From NCBI GenBank assembly GCA_938045565.1, contig CALIAZ010000014.1:1-30749 (forward strand): a stretch of 30,749 nucleotides of DNA, read 5' to 3'. Position 1 is the stretch's first letter. Each line of letters starts with the position of its first letter. Origin of the DNA: an uncultured Atopobium sp. Its GTDB lineage: Bacteria; Actinomycetota; Coriobacteriia; Coriobacteriales; Atopobiaceae. Under the pieces are notes generated by a model. It had not been told where the DNA came from. It worked only from the letters and a program-made list of their open reading frames with translations, and ran no database searches. This document shows positions 1-7,044 of the stretch, in pieces. A program made the position numbers and the translations under genes.

Positions 1-948
1 GCAGTGATCGGTAGCAATGGTATCAATCTCGCCGTCACATACGGCCCGACGCAATACCTCAATATCATGCGGCTTGCGCAAAGGTGGACTCATAACGTAC
101 TTGGCGCCCTCAAAGTCACTCTCAAGATAGTGGGAATCATCCAGCAACAGATACTGAGGACAGGTCTCAACGTCCATCTTCACCTTGCCGCGTGCCTTGG
201 CCGCACGAACCGCCTCAAGACCAAGAGCGCTGGACAGGTGAACAATGTTGATACGAGCATCGGCAAGCTCCGCAAGATAACACAGACGAGAAATAGCCTC
301 TGCTTCACAAGCTGCAGGACGACTCATAGGATGACCTTCAGGACCAGTAATACCAGCTGCGAGCATACGTCTTTGCAGCTCATTCACAAGAGTGCCATTC
401 TCGCAGTGAACGCACAGGACACCGTCAATATCACGGATATATTCAAGTACCTCAAGCGTCTGAGCGTCATCTAAACGCAGATGATCGTAGGCAAAGTAAG
501 TCTTAAATGACATAACGCCTGCATCACGCATAACCCGCATATCTGCTTTAGTTTGTTCATTCCAATCAGCAATGGCCATATGAAATGCATAGTTAGCAGT
601 ACAGGTACCATCTGCACGTTTATGCCACTCATCAAGTGCCTCAGGTAGCGTCATGCCTTTGTCTTGTGTGGCATAATCCACAATAGTGGTGGTACCGCCG
701 CAAGCAGCAGCACGGGTTCCTGTCTCAAAACTATCTGCTGTCCAGTCCATACCTGTCCAGCATTGCATGTGCGTATGAGCGTCAATAAAACCAGGGAATA
801 CGTATTTACCCGTAACATCGATAACGTTGTCATCTGTACGTGCCTCGTACGTACCTCCCACCTGGATGATTTTTGTACCATCGAGCACTAAGTCTCCATA
901 GAAAACGCCCTCAGGCAACACAAGGAAACCATTCTTTAATACGTTCAT
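1..948 (-). CDS. hyuA: Dihydropyrimidinase / hydantoinase, N-terminal 316 residues (3' end outside window)
   Basis: Cyclic amidohydrolase that opens hydantoin- or dihydropyrimidine-like rings. The frame is open from the ATG at 948 to base 1, so the C-terminal third is outside the window. Visible family features are the metal-binding HTH (H58, H60) in FPGFIDAHTHMQ, the lysine that is carboxylated in this family (K149 in SFKTYFAY), H181 (CVHCENG), H237 (NIVHLSS) and the final DHC (D314). The start is clear: ATG shares its A with the stop of the upstream mocA gene (TGATG), and a GGAG lies 8 bases before it, so translation is probably coupled. It is the last visible gene of arcC-mocA-hyuA. In selenium/purine clusters this gene is usually called hyuA or hydA and is thought to cleave a ring intermediate. 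The exact substrate here is inferred, not shown. Confidence 0.93.
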   Translation of the reverse strand, partial: MNVLKNGFLVLPEGVFYGDLVLDGTKIIQVGGTYEARTDDNVIDVTGKYVFPGFIDAHTHMQCWTGMDWTADSFETGTRAAACGGTTTIVDYATQDKGMTLPEALDEWHKRADGTCTANYAFHMAIADWNEQTKADMRVMRDAGVMSFKTYFAYDHLRLDDAQTLEVLEYIRDIDGVLCVHCENGTLVNELQRRMLAAGITGPEGHPMSRPAACEAEAISRLCYLAELADARINIVHLSSALGLEAVRAAKARGKVKMDVETCPQYLLLDDSHYLESDFEGAKYVMSPPLRKPHDIEVLRRAVCDGEIDTIATDHC

Positions 949-1598
949 CAGTCAACTCCCAATCTCTCGGTCGTCAAACCGTTTATAGATACCGAATGTA
1001 AATAATTCAAATCAGACGGAGTATCTACATCTAAAAGTTCTTGTTCGCATTGTGCCTCTACAAGTACAGCAGAAGCTTGGTACTCAGGACATAATAAAAA
1101 TACTCCAGAACCGCCCTTATCGCCTTGTACTCTGCACAGCATATCAAACAATGCGCTTGGAAAAACTATAGGACTACCTGGTACTCCATGCCAAGATAGG
1201 CGAGAAACCACTTCTGGATGTTCTTCAAAACTAGCTATAAGAGCGCATAAACTATCTGCACGTATACACGGTTGATCTCCCTGTAAAAACATGGCGCCAT
1301 CCCATGAGTTCTCACCAAGACCATCTTTTTGTACCTCAAGCATTGCTCGACGTACTGTGTCACTTTGAAGAGTACCTGAGTGCGTTACAGCACGAACCTT
1401 GAGCTTGTTACACAGTACAAGAATAGGTTCATGAAACGGATCGTCAATTGTTACCACTATAGGCTCTAGTCCTGCTGTTTGAGCCGTTTCTATAACATGT
1501 TGAATCAGTGGCTTGCCCATAAACGATGCCATAAGCTTATTGGATCCAAAGCGAGTAGAAGCACCGGAGGCCATGACTATACACCCAATGTGTGACAT
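948..1598 (-). CDS. mocA: MocA/YgfJ-type molybdenum cofactor nucleotidyltransferase
   Basis: Likely transfers a nucleotide (CMP) to molybdopterin, making the dinucleotide cofactor used by xanthine-dehydrogenase-type hydroxylases such as the Xdh at 7045-9816. The N-terminus has the nucleotidyltransferase signature MASGASTRFGSNKL (residues 9-22, with the usual G, R and K). Further on are FLQGDQP, equivalent to the metal-binding GDMP loop, and HGVPGSPIVFP, typical of this family, with VDTPSDL near the end. An in-frame ATG exists upstream at 1646, but GGAGG sits about 8 bases before the ATG at 1598, and the conserved domain begins right there. I therefore chose 1598 (216 residues). It lies 67 bases after arcC and overlaps hyuA by one base, so it is in one transcript with both. 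In the related E. coli cluster the equivalent is ygfJ/mocA. Confidence 0.88.
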   Translation of the reverse strand: MSHIGCIVMASGASTRFGSNKLMASFMGKPLIQHVIETAQTAGLEPIVVTIDDPFHEPILVLCNKLKVRAVTHSGTLQSDTVRRAMLEVQKDGLGENSWDGAMFLQGDQPCIRADSLCALIASFEEHPEVVSRLSWHGVPGSPIVFPSALFDMLCRVQGDKGGSGVFLLCPEYQASAVLVEAQCEQELLDVDTPSDLNYLHSVSINGLTTERLGVD

Positions 1599-1665
1599 AG
1601 CATGGCCTCCTTCCTTAGCTCTTAAATTACAGTAAGTAATACCCATAGAGTATTACAGACAGCTA

Positions 1666-2607
1666 CTATCCGCGTATCACAGTACCGGTTTTTCCAGCAA
1701 TTCCATCAGCAGCCTTATCCAGCAAAGTAATAAGTGATGTACGTCCTTCGCCGGATTGTGCAAACTGCAAAGCAGCCTGTACCTTAGGTAACATAGAACC
1801 AGGAGCAAATTCGCCGGCTTCAATATAAGCCTGTGCACTCTCAGGTGTAAGCTCAGCGAGGTCTTCCTGTTCAGGGGTACCAAAATGAATAGCAACCTTC
1901 TCGACAGCCGTTAAAATAATGAGCGCATCTGCATTAACCTGCTCTGCAAGACGAGCTGCTGCAAAATCCTTATCAATAACAGCTGCAGCACCCTTAAGAT
2001 GATTGCCTTCAGTAATAAATACTGGAATACCGCCGCCACCACAAGCAATAACGACATTGCCCGTCTCAATAAGTGAACGAATGGTATCAAGCTCAACAAT
2101 AGCAACAGGCTGAGGAGATGCAACTACACGACGGTATCCTCGACCAGCGTCCTCAACAACGTTATATCCACGCTCAGCTACCATCTTTTTGGCTTCTTCT
2201 TCTGTCATAAAAGAACCAATGGGCTTGGTAGGATTCTTAAATGCTGGATCATTCTTATCAACTTCAACTTGCGTTAGAACAGTAGCTGCATTTTTCTTAA
2301 TGCCGCGGTTAAGCATCTCTTCACGAAGCGCATTCTGAAGATCGTAGCCAATATATCCCTGGCTCATGGCAACACATACAGAAAGTGGGCAAGGAATATA
2401 CTTCTCTGGATCAGAACGATTAAGCTGCGTCATAGCCTCTTGGATCATGCCAACTTGTGGGCCATTACCGTGGGCGATAATAACTTCATTACCTTGCTCA
2501 ATTAAATCAACAATTGCCTTAGCAGTGTGCTTTACTGCAATCATCTGCTCAGGTAAATTTTTGCCAAGGGCATTACCACCCAAAGCAATTACAATACGCT
2601 TTCCCAT
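1666..2607 (-). CDS. arcC: Carbamate kinase
   Basis: Converts carbamoyl phosphate and ADP to ATP, ammonia and CO2 by substrate-level phosphorylation in the cytoplasm. At 313 residues it has normal carbamate kinase length and shows the amino-acid-kinase landmarks: IVIALGGNALG at residues 5-15, IIAHGNGPQVGMI, VVASPQPVAIVE, VVIACGGGGIPV and VIDKDFAAARLAEQ. A strong GGGAGGGG precedes the ATG. It is the first gene of arcC-mocA-hyuA and follows the terminator of ygeW. No arginine deiminase or ornithine carbamoyltransferase is in the window, so a role in arginine fermentation is less likely than use of carbamoyl phosphate released during purine breakdown, as proposed for yqeA of the E. coli cluster. 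Kinase identity is near certain; the pathway assignment comes from context. Confidence 0.95.
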   Translation of the reverse strand: MGKRIVIALGGNALGKNLPEQMIAVKHTAKAIVDLIEQGNEVIIAHGNGPQVGMIQEAMTQLNRSDPEKYIPCPLSVCVAMSQGYIGYDLQNALREEMLNRGIKKNAATVLTQVEVDKNDPAFKNPTKPIGSFMTEEEAKKMVAERGYNVVEDAGRGYRRVVASPQPVAIVELDTIRSLIETGNVVIACGGGGIPVFITEGNHLKGAAAVIDKDFAAARLAEQVNADALIILTAVEKVAIHFGTPEQEDLAELTPESAQAYIEAGEFAPGSMLPKVQAALQFAQSGEGRTSLITLLDKAADGIAGKTGTVIRG

Positions 2608-2643
2608 AGTCCCCTCCCAGGGCTTACATTACGATCTTGAACA

Positions 2644-2685
2644 TTTTTAACAGGTTCTCTTATTCTTTATTGAACTTGTTAAAAA
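2644..2685. promoter_or_regulatory. 14-bp imperfect inverted repeat upstream of arcC (operator candidate)
   Basis: TTTTTAACAGGTTC (2644-2657) is matched by GAACTTGTTAAAAA (2672-2685) in inverted orientation with one mismatch and a 14-base spacer. It lies 37-78 bases upstream of the arcC start, overlapping the T-run of the ygeW terminator. A regulator site is an inference from symmetry and position. Confidence 0.35.
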
Positions 2686-2726
2686 CAAAAAAGGGTCTGC
2701 ATGAGAGCTTGTCTCCACGCAGACCC
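2681..2726 (-). terminator. Rho-independent terminator after ygeW
   Basis: On the minus strand the perfect stem GGGTCTGC / GCAGACCC (2719-2726 pairing with 2693-2700) is followed by TTTTTTGTTTTT (2681-2692). It lies 19 bases past the ygeW stop and separates ygeY-ygeW from arcC. Confidence 0.85.
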
Positions 2727-2744
2727 AATGTATATAAATACTAC

Positions 2745-3947
2745 TTATGCCTGGAACCAGCGAGAAGTATTTCCCTGCTCAAGAGCTTTAAGCGTAGCAA
2801 TTGGATCTTTTGCCTTCTGCAAGAAAATCATTGCTGCAATAGCATATGGCTTATAAGAAGCCTCTTTATAGAGACCATCACGGTGATAATCAAAGACCTC
2901 ATTTTCAACTTCGCCGTGCTCACAAGATACACCATTAATGTCTGCAGGCAGTGGATGCATATAGATGGTATCCATACCATGAGCAGTCTTTGCCATAAGA
3001 TCAGTTGTGCAGCACCAATCCTTATGAGTAGCATTCTGAGCAAGAAGCTCTTTCTCCAGAGCGTCGATTCCAGCGTCATCGCCTGCAGCATAAAGATTAG
3101 TACGCTTCTCCATAGCAGCATAAGGCGCCCAGCTCTTAGGAATAACAATGTCAGCGCCCTCAAAAGCCTCTGCCATGTTGTGAGTCTTCTTAAAGGTTGC
3201 TCCAGACTCAGCTGCAAACTTACCAGCAACATCAACAAGCTCAGGCATGAGATCGTATCCCTCAGGATGAGCTAATGTGACATCCATGCCAAAACGAGGA
3301 AGCAGAGTAATAAGAGACTGTGGGCAAGATAAAGGCTTACCATATGAAGGAGAATAAGCCCAAGTAACAGCAACTTTCTTACCACGGAGATTCTCAAGGC
3401 CACCAAACTCATTGATAAGGTAGAGGATGTCAGCAGTAGACTGAGTTGGGTGATCCATATCAGACTGAAGAGATACAAGTGTTGGACGATGATCTAAAAC
3501 GCCATCCTCGTAAGCCTGCTTAACAGAAGCAGAAACCTCACGCATATAAGCATCGCCCTTACCAATGAACTTATCGTCACGAATACCAATGACATCGGCC
3601 ATGAATGAAATCATAGTTGCAGTCTCACGGACAGTCTCGCCGTGAGCAATCTGAGACTTACCCTCATCAAGATCCATCAACTGAAGACCGAGAAGGTTAG
3701 AGCCAGATGCAAAGGAAAAACGAGTACGAGTTGAGTTATCACGGAAAAGTGAGACAGCAAGACCAGACTCAAAAAGACGTGTAGAAATGTTACGCTCACG
3801 TAAGTTGCGTAGAGCATCTGCTACTGCATAGAGAGCCTGAAGCTCATCGGTTGACTTCTCCCATGTCAAAAGGAAATCCTCGTTATACATCTTGGAGAAA
3901 TCAAGTTTTGCAAGCTTGTCAAGATATGGCTGAATGGTAGTTGCCAT
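2745..3947 (-). CDS. ygeW: YgeW, knotted carbamoyltransferase family protein
   Basis: Member of the aspartate/ornithine carbamoyltransferase superfamily, in the YgeW branch of unknown exact substrate. The carbamoyl-phosphate-binding motif STRTR is at residues 72-76 (FRDNSTRTRFSFA), HPTQ is at 166-169, and HPLPAD occurs around residue 330. At 400 residues it has the length typical of YgeW and is longer than ordinary OTCases. It starts 52 bases after ygeY with no terminator between, and ends at a strong terminator, so ygeY-ygeW is probably one transcript. With carbamate kinase encoded next, the likely role is phosphorolysis of a ureido intermediate (possibly ureido-diaminopropionate) to carbamoyl phosphate plus an amino product. 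That reaction is inferred from pathway logic. Family identity is secure. Confidence 0.93.
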   Translation of the reverse strand: MATTIQPYLDKLAKLDFSKMYNEDFLLTWEKSTDELQALYAVADALRNLRERNISTRLFESGLAVSLFRDNSTRTRFSFASGSNLLGLQLMDLDEGKSQIAHGETVRETATMISFMADVIGIRDDKFIGKGDAYMREVSASVKQAYEDGVLDHRPTLVSLQSDMDHPTQSTADILYLINEFGGLENLRGKKVAVTWAYSPSYGKPLSCPQSLITLLPRFGMDVTLAHPEGYDLMPELVDVAGKFAAESGATFKKTHNMAEAFEGADIVIPKSWAPYAAMEKRTNLYAAGDDAGIDALEKELLAQNATHKDWCCTTDLMAKTAHGMDTIYMHPLPADINGVSCEHGEVENEVFDYHRDGLYKEASYKPYAIAAMIFLQKAKDPIATLKALEQGNTSRWFQA

Positions 3948-3999
3948 GGTACATCCTCTCGTTTAAATAACTGCTTATATACTAATTACCAAAAACCAT

Positions 4000-5382
4000 T
4001 TACTTAATATTGTTATCGGTGAGACTTGCACGGAATTCAGTTGCATCTTCAGTTACTGCAGAAGCGTCATACAGGTTGAGAGCTGCAACATACAGTGCTG
4101 CACAGGTAGGAAGATCCTGCTTGAATGTAATCTCATTTGGAGCGTGTGCCTGAGACTCAGCGCCTGGTCCAAAGCCAACGCAAGGAATACCATAACGACC
4201 CTGGATAGAAACGCAATTTGTGGAGAAGGTCCACTTATCGCATAGAGGACGACCTTCACGAGTTGCCATGGACTTCTCGCAACCAATGCGCTTATCACCA
4301 AAGAGTGCCTTGTGAGCATCAACAAGTGCTTTGACGTGTGGAGCAGACTCTTTGTTGATCCATGTTGGGAAGTAAGACTCAGTCTCATAGACCTCGCCAG
4401 TCCAAGAAGGACGGTCATACATGTACATGGAGACCTTGACGTCGTCACCATACTTCTTGACGGAAGGAAGCTCCTCAATCTCTTTGAGGCAGCTCTTATA
4501 GGTCTCACCAGCAGTCATACGACGGTCAATGGAGATTGCACAAGAGTCTGCAACAGCGCAGCGAGAAGGGCTTGTGAAGTAAATCTGAGAAACGGTGCAG
4601 GTACCACGGCCGAGGAAGCGAGCATCCTCATAGTGATCAGGGTTGTACTTAGGATCAAGCATCTTAACAAGGCCGCGAATAGCAGTGGATTCATCAGCGC
4701 CATTGTTGTTAAGTGCACGAACGTCATTAATGATGTCAGCCATCTTATAAATTGCGTTGTCACCACGCTCAGGAGCTGAACCGTGGCAGGAAACACCCTT
4801 GACGTCAACACGGATCTCCATACGGCCACGGTGACCACGATAAATACCACCATCAGTAGGCTCGGTTGAGATTACAAACTCTGGCTTAATCTTGTCAACA
4901 TTGTAGATGTACTGCCAGCACATACCGTCGCAGTCCTCTTCCTGGACAGTACCAACAACCATAACCTTATAACCCTCAGGAATAAGGTTCATGTCCTTCA
5001 TAATCTTTGCAGCATATACGCCTGAGCAGACGCCGCCTTCCTGGTCAGAGCCACCACGACCACCAATGAGCTGATCGTCCTCAAAGCCCTCATAAGGATC
5101 AAAATCCCAGTTGTCACGATTACCAATACCAACGGTATCAATGTGACCATCAATTGCGATGATTTTATCGCCAGTACCCATAAAGCCCATAACATTGCCA
5201 AGGCCATCAACTTTTACCTCATCAAAGCCAAGCTTCTCCATCTCAGCTTTAATGCATGCGACAACCTCACCCTCTTCTGAAGACTCACTAGGGTATGAAA
5301 TCATTGCGCGCAGAAACGCGGTCATATCTTTTGAATACTTATTTGCTGCATCCTTGATTGCGCCGTAATCCAAGTCTTTCAT
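4000..5382 (-). CDS. ygeY: YgeY, M20-family zinc hydrolase of the selenium/purine cluster
   Basis: M20 metallohydrolase (ArgE/DapE fold) that hydrolyses an amide or ureido bond in the purine degradation route; the natural substrate is not known from sequence. Metal and catalytic residues are visible: H80 and D82 in IDGHIDTVG, D113 in GGRGGSDQEGG, the E148-E149 pair in VQEEDCDG, and a glutamate in ISTEPTDGG. AHAPNE near the C-terminus supplies the last histidine. Length (460) fits YgeY and is above plain ArgE. The ATG is preceded by AAAGGAGG at good spacing. Upstream lie two adjacent short inverted repeats and further palindromes, so this start probably has its own promoter separate from ygeX. 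It is followed by ygeW in the same transcript. A second, clearly different M20 enzyme is encoded at 17247. Confidence 0.93.
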   Translation of the reverse strand: MKDLDYGAIKDAANKYSKDMTAFLRAMISYPSESSEEGEVVACIKAEMEKLGFDEVKVDGLGNVMGFMGTGDKIIAIDGHIDTVGIGNRDNWDFDPYEGFEDDQLIGGRGGSDQEGGVCSGVYAAKIMKDMNLIPEGYKVMVVGTVQEEDCDGMCWQYIYNVDKIKPEFVISTEPTDGGIYRGHRGRMEIRVDVKGVSCHGSAPERGDNAIYKMADIINDVRALNNNGADESTAIRGLVKMLDPKYNPDHYEDARFLGRGTCTVSQIYFTSPSRCAVADSCAISIDRRMTAGETYKSCLKEIEELPSVKKYGDDVKVSMYMYDRPSWTGEVYETESYFPTWINKESAPHVKALVDAHKALFGDKRIGCEKSMATREGRPLCDKWTFSTNCVSIQGRYGIPCVGFGPGAESQAHAPNEITFKQDLPTCAALYVAALNLYDASAVTEDATEFRASLTDNNIK

Positions 5383-5398
5383 ACATCCTCCTTTATTA

Positions 5399-5439
5399 GG
5401 ATAAAACTGGACGTCTTTATCCTTTTGTAACCTTACAAA
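5399..5439 (-). promoter_or_regulatory. Tandem inverted repeats in the ygeY leader
   Basis: Two perfect small inverted repeats lie 17-57 bases upstream of the ygeY ATG. GGATAAA (5399-5405) pairs with TTTATCC (5416-5422), and TTTGTAA (5424-5430) pairs with TTACAAA (5433-5439) across 2 bases. The second contains the motif GTAAGGTTAC (minus strand), also found upstream of the permease. They could be an operator and a leader hairpin near the Shine-Dalgarno sequence. Confidence 0.4.
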
Positions 5440-5500
5440 CAGTTGAGAATAAAATCCTAAACTGTACCAGTACCCTCGTAATACAAACCATTTTTTTGCT

Positions 5501-5521
5501 TACCAAACTTTTTGTTTGGTA
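5501..5521. promoter_or_regulatory. Perfect 8-bp inverted repeat, operator candidate upstream of ygeY
   Basis: TACCAAAC (5501-5508), five T, GTTTGGTA (5514-5521): perfect dyad 119-139 bases upstream of ygeY and about 100 bases past the ygeX stop. There is no T-run in the minus direction, so a terminator is unlikely. Its TTGGTA/TACCAA halves recur in the palindrome at 9963-9987. Confidence 0.4.
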
Positions 5522-5557
5522 CTATCTATTAAATCACTTGTAGAAGACATTGCAAGC

Positions 5558-5571
5558 AGTAAACGCTTACT
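5558..5571. promoter_or_regulatory. cre-like / LacI-family operator candidate
   Basis: AGTAAACGCTTACT agrees with the classical cre consensus TGWAANCGNTNWCA at every position except the two outermost bases. It lies between ygeX and ygeY, 176 bases upstream of ygeY. A second site of the same quality is at 14705-14718. The regulator is unknown. Confidence 0.35.
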
Positions 5572-5616
5572 TTTTTATTTTCTCGGCAAGCGGTTTATTG
5601 TTACTAATTCTCTTTT

Positions 5617-6843
5617 TTACTTGACGTCATCTGTTGACTGCCATGCACCGTCCCATACAATTTCTTCATAACGCACAGGATCAGTATCTCCTTCTGTAGA
5701 GAACAAAAGAACCTTTGAATCTGTTGTAAGATCAAGCGCGTCACGAAGCTCTTTATATGCAGGGTCTGTCATAAGAGTAGAAATAACACCCATGCCAACA
5801 GCACCAGACTCGCCAGAAACAACAGAAGGGTCTCCCTTAACAGGAGCAGCGAGCATGCGCATGCCCTTTGCCGAAACCCAATCAGGACAAGAAATAAAGG
5901 CCGTCGCATGATTGCGTAAAATATCCCAACCAATGGTATTTGGCTCACCACAGGCAAGACCAGCCATAATAGTAATTAAATCTCCACCAACAATACGAGG
6001 CTCGCCATCTGCTGCAAGTGCTCCCTTATACAGACAGTCTGCAGCTCCTGCTTCCATAATGACAAACTTAGGAGGATTTGAAGGGAATAAATTAGTAAAG
6101 TAGCCCACCATGGCAGATGCCAAAGATCCAACACCTGCTTGTATAAATACATGTGTTGGACGGTTTACCTCAAGTTCGCGTAGCTGTTCTGCTGCCTCAT
6201 AGGCCATAGTACCGTAACCCTGCATAATCCAGGATGGAATCTTCTCATAACCATCCCAAGCAGTGTCCTGTACGATTACTGCATGCTCAGTCTCTTCTGC
6301 TTCTTTTGCTGCGAGGCGAACACAGTCATCGTAATTAAGCTCTTCAATAGTTACTTGTGCGCCCTCTTTTGCAATATTGTCAAAACGAGTTTTTGTGGAG
6401 CCTTTAGGCATATGAACAACAGCTTTTTGACCAAGACGATTTGCTGCCCATGCCACACCGCGGCCATGGTTGCCATCAGTTGCAGTAAAGAAAGTTGCCT
6501 GTCCAAAGTCTTTCTGCAATTGCTCTGAAGTCAGATACTCAAAGTCACAATCAGAAACATCTTTTCCTGTTTCATCAGCAATATAGCGAGCCATAGCAAA
6601 TGAACCACCCAGGACTTTAAATGCATTAAGTCCAAAGCGATACGACTCATCTTTTACGTATAATCCACCAAGACCTAAATTAGAGGCCATACCCTCAAGA
6701 TTTGCCAAAGGTGTCACAGCATATTGAGGAAAGCTTTTATGAAATGCGCGAGCCTTCTTAACATTTTCAAGTGACATGACCTGAAGATTTCTGTCTTCAC
6801 TCTGAGGCATCTTATTAAGTACCCACTTCATTTCCGGCTGCAT
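5617..6843 (-). CDS. ygeX: 2,3-diaminopropionate ammonia-lyase
   Basis: PLP enzyme (fold type II) that splits 2,3-diaminopropionate into pyruvate and two ammonia. E. coli YgeX is the characterised relative. The Schiff-base lysine is K76 in RFGLNAFKVLGGSFA, preceded by the substrate-loop stretch LYVKDESYR. A glycine-rich phosphate-binding loop appears in the middle (VFIQAGVGSLASAMVG), and GESGAVGMGV lies near the C-terminus. Length (408) matches the family (about 400). The ATG at 6843 has AAAAGGGG about 9 bases upstream. It sits between the xdh terminator and the ygeY promoter region, so it is probably monocistronic or reads weakly into ygeY. It delivers carbon from the purine ring to central metabolism as pyruvate, which makes the cluster a fermentative, energy-yielding route. 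Identity is very likely. Confidence 0.95.
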   Translation of the reverse strand: MQPEMKWVLNKMPQSEDRNLQVMSLENVKKARAFHKSFPQYAVTPLANLEGMASNLGLGGLYVKDESYRFGLNAFKVLGGSFAMARYIADETGKDVSDCDFEYLTSEQLQKDFGQATFFTATDGNHGRGVAWAANRLGQKAVVHMPKGSTKTRFDNIAKEGAQVTIEELNYDDCVRLAAKEAEETEHAVIVQDTAWDGYEKIPSWIMQGYGTMAYEAAEQLRELEVNRPTHVFIQAGVGSLASAMVGYFTNLFPSNPPKFVIMEAGAADCLYKGALAADGEPRIVGGDLITIMAGLACGEPNTIGWDILRNHATAFISCPDWVSAKGMRMLAAPVKGDPSVVSGESGAVGMGVISTLMTDPAYKELRDALDLTTDSKVLLFSTEGDTDPVRYEEIVWDGAWQSTDDVK

Positions 6844-6971
6844 GTTGTTGACCCCTTTTCAACGTATTTTTGTTTATTAACGTATCTTTAATAGTAGACT
6901 ACTTTTCTACTAAATCAGACTAAAAGTTAGTAAACCTAACAAAAAGTTTTCCACCATTAGTACCTACCTAT

Positions 6972-7018
6972 AAAAGCAAAACAACTGCCAGCAGCTTATT
7001 GCTACCGACAGTTGTTTT
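6972..7018 (-). terminator. Rho-independent terminator after xdh
   Basis: On the minus strand AAAACAACTG (7018-7009) pairs with CAGTTGTTTT (6987-6978), with a further short inner pairing and a T-rich tail TTTTGCTTTTAT. It lies 26 bases past the xdh stop and ends that transcript before the ygeX promoter region. The plus-strand reading also ends in a T-run. Confidence 0.8.
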
Positions 7019-7044
7019 TTTAATATAAGGAATACATACTATCC

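Noticed and set aside
4..474. 156-codon open frame on the plus strand at the window start
   Set aside because: It lies antisense to the clear dihydropyrimidinase frame and has no recognisable domain or good ribosome-binding site.
2637..3275. 212-codon plus-strand open frame opposite ygeW
   Set aside because: It overlaps the well-conserved carbamoyltransferase on the other strand and its translation looks like antisense low-quality sequence.
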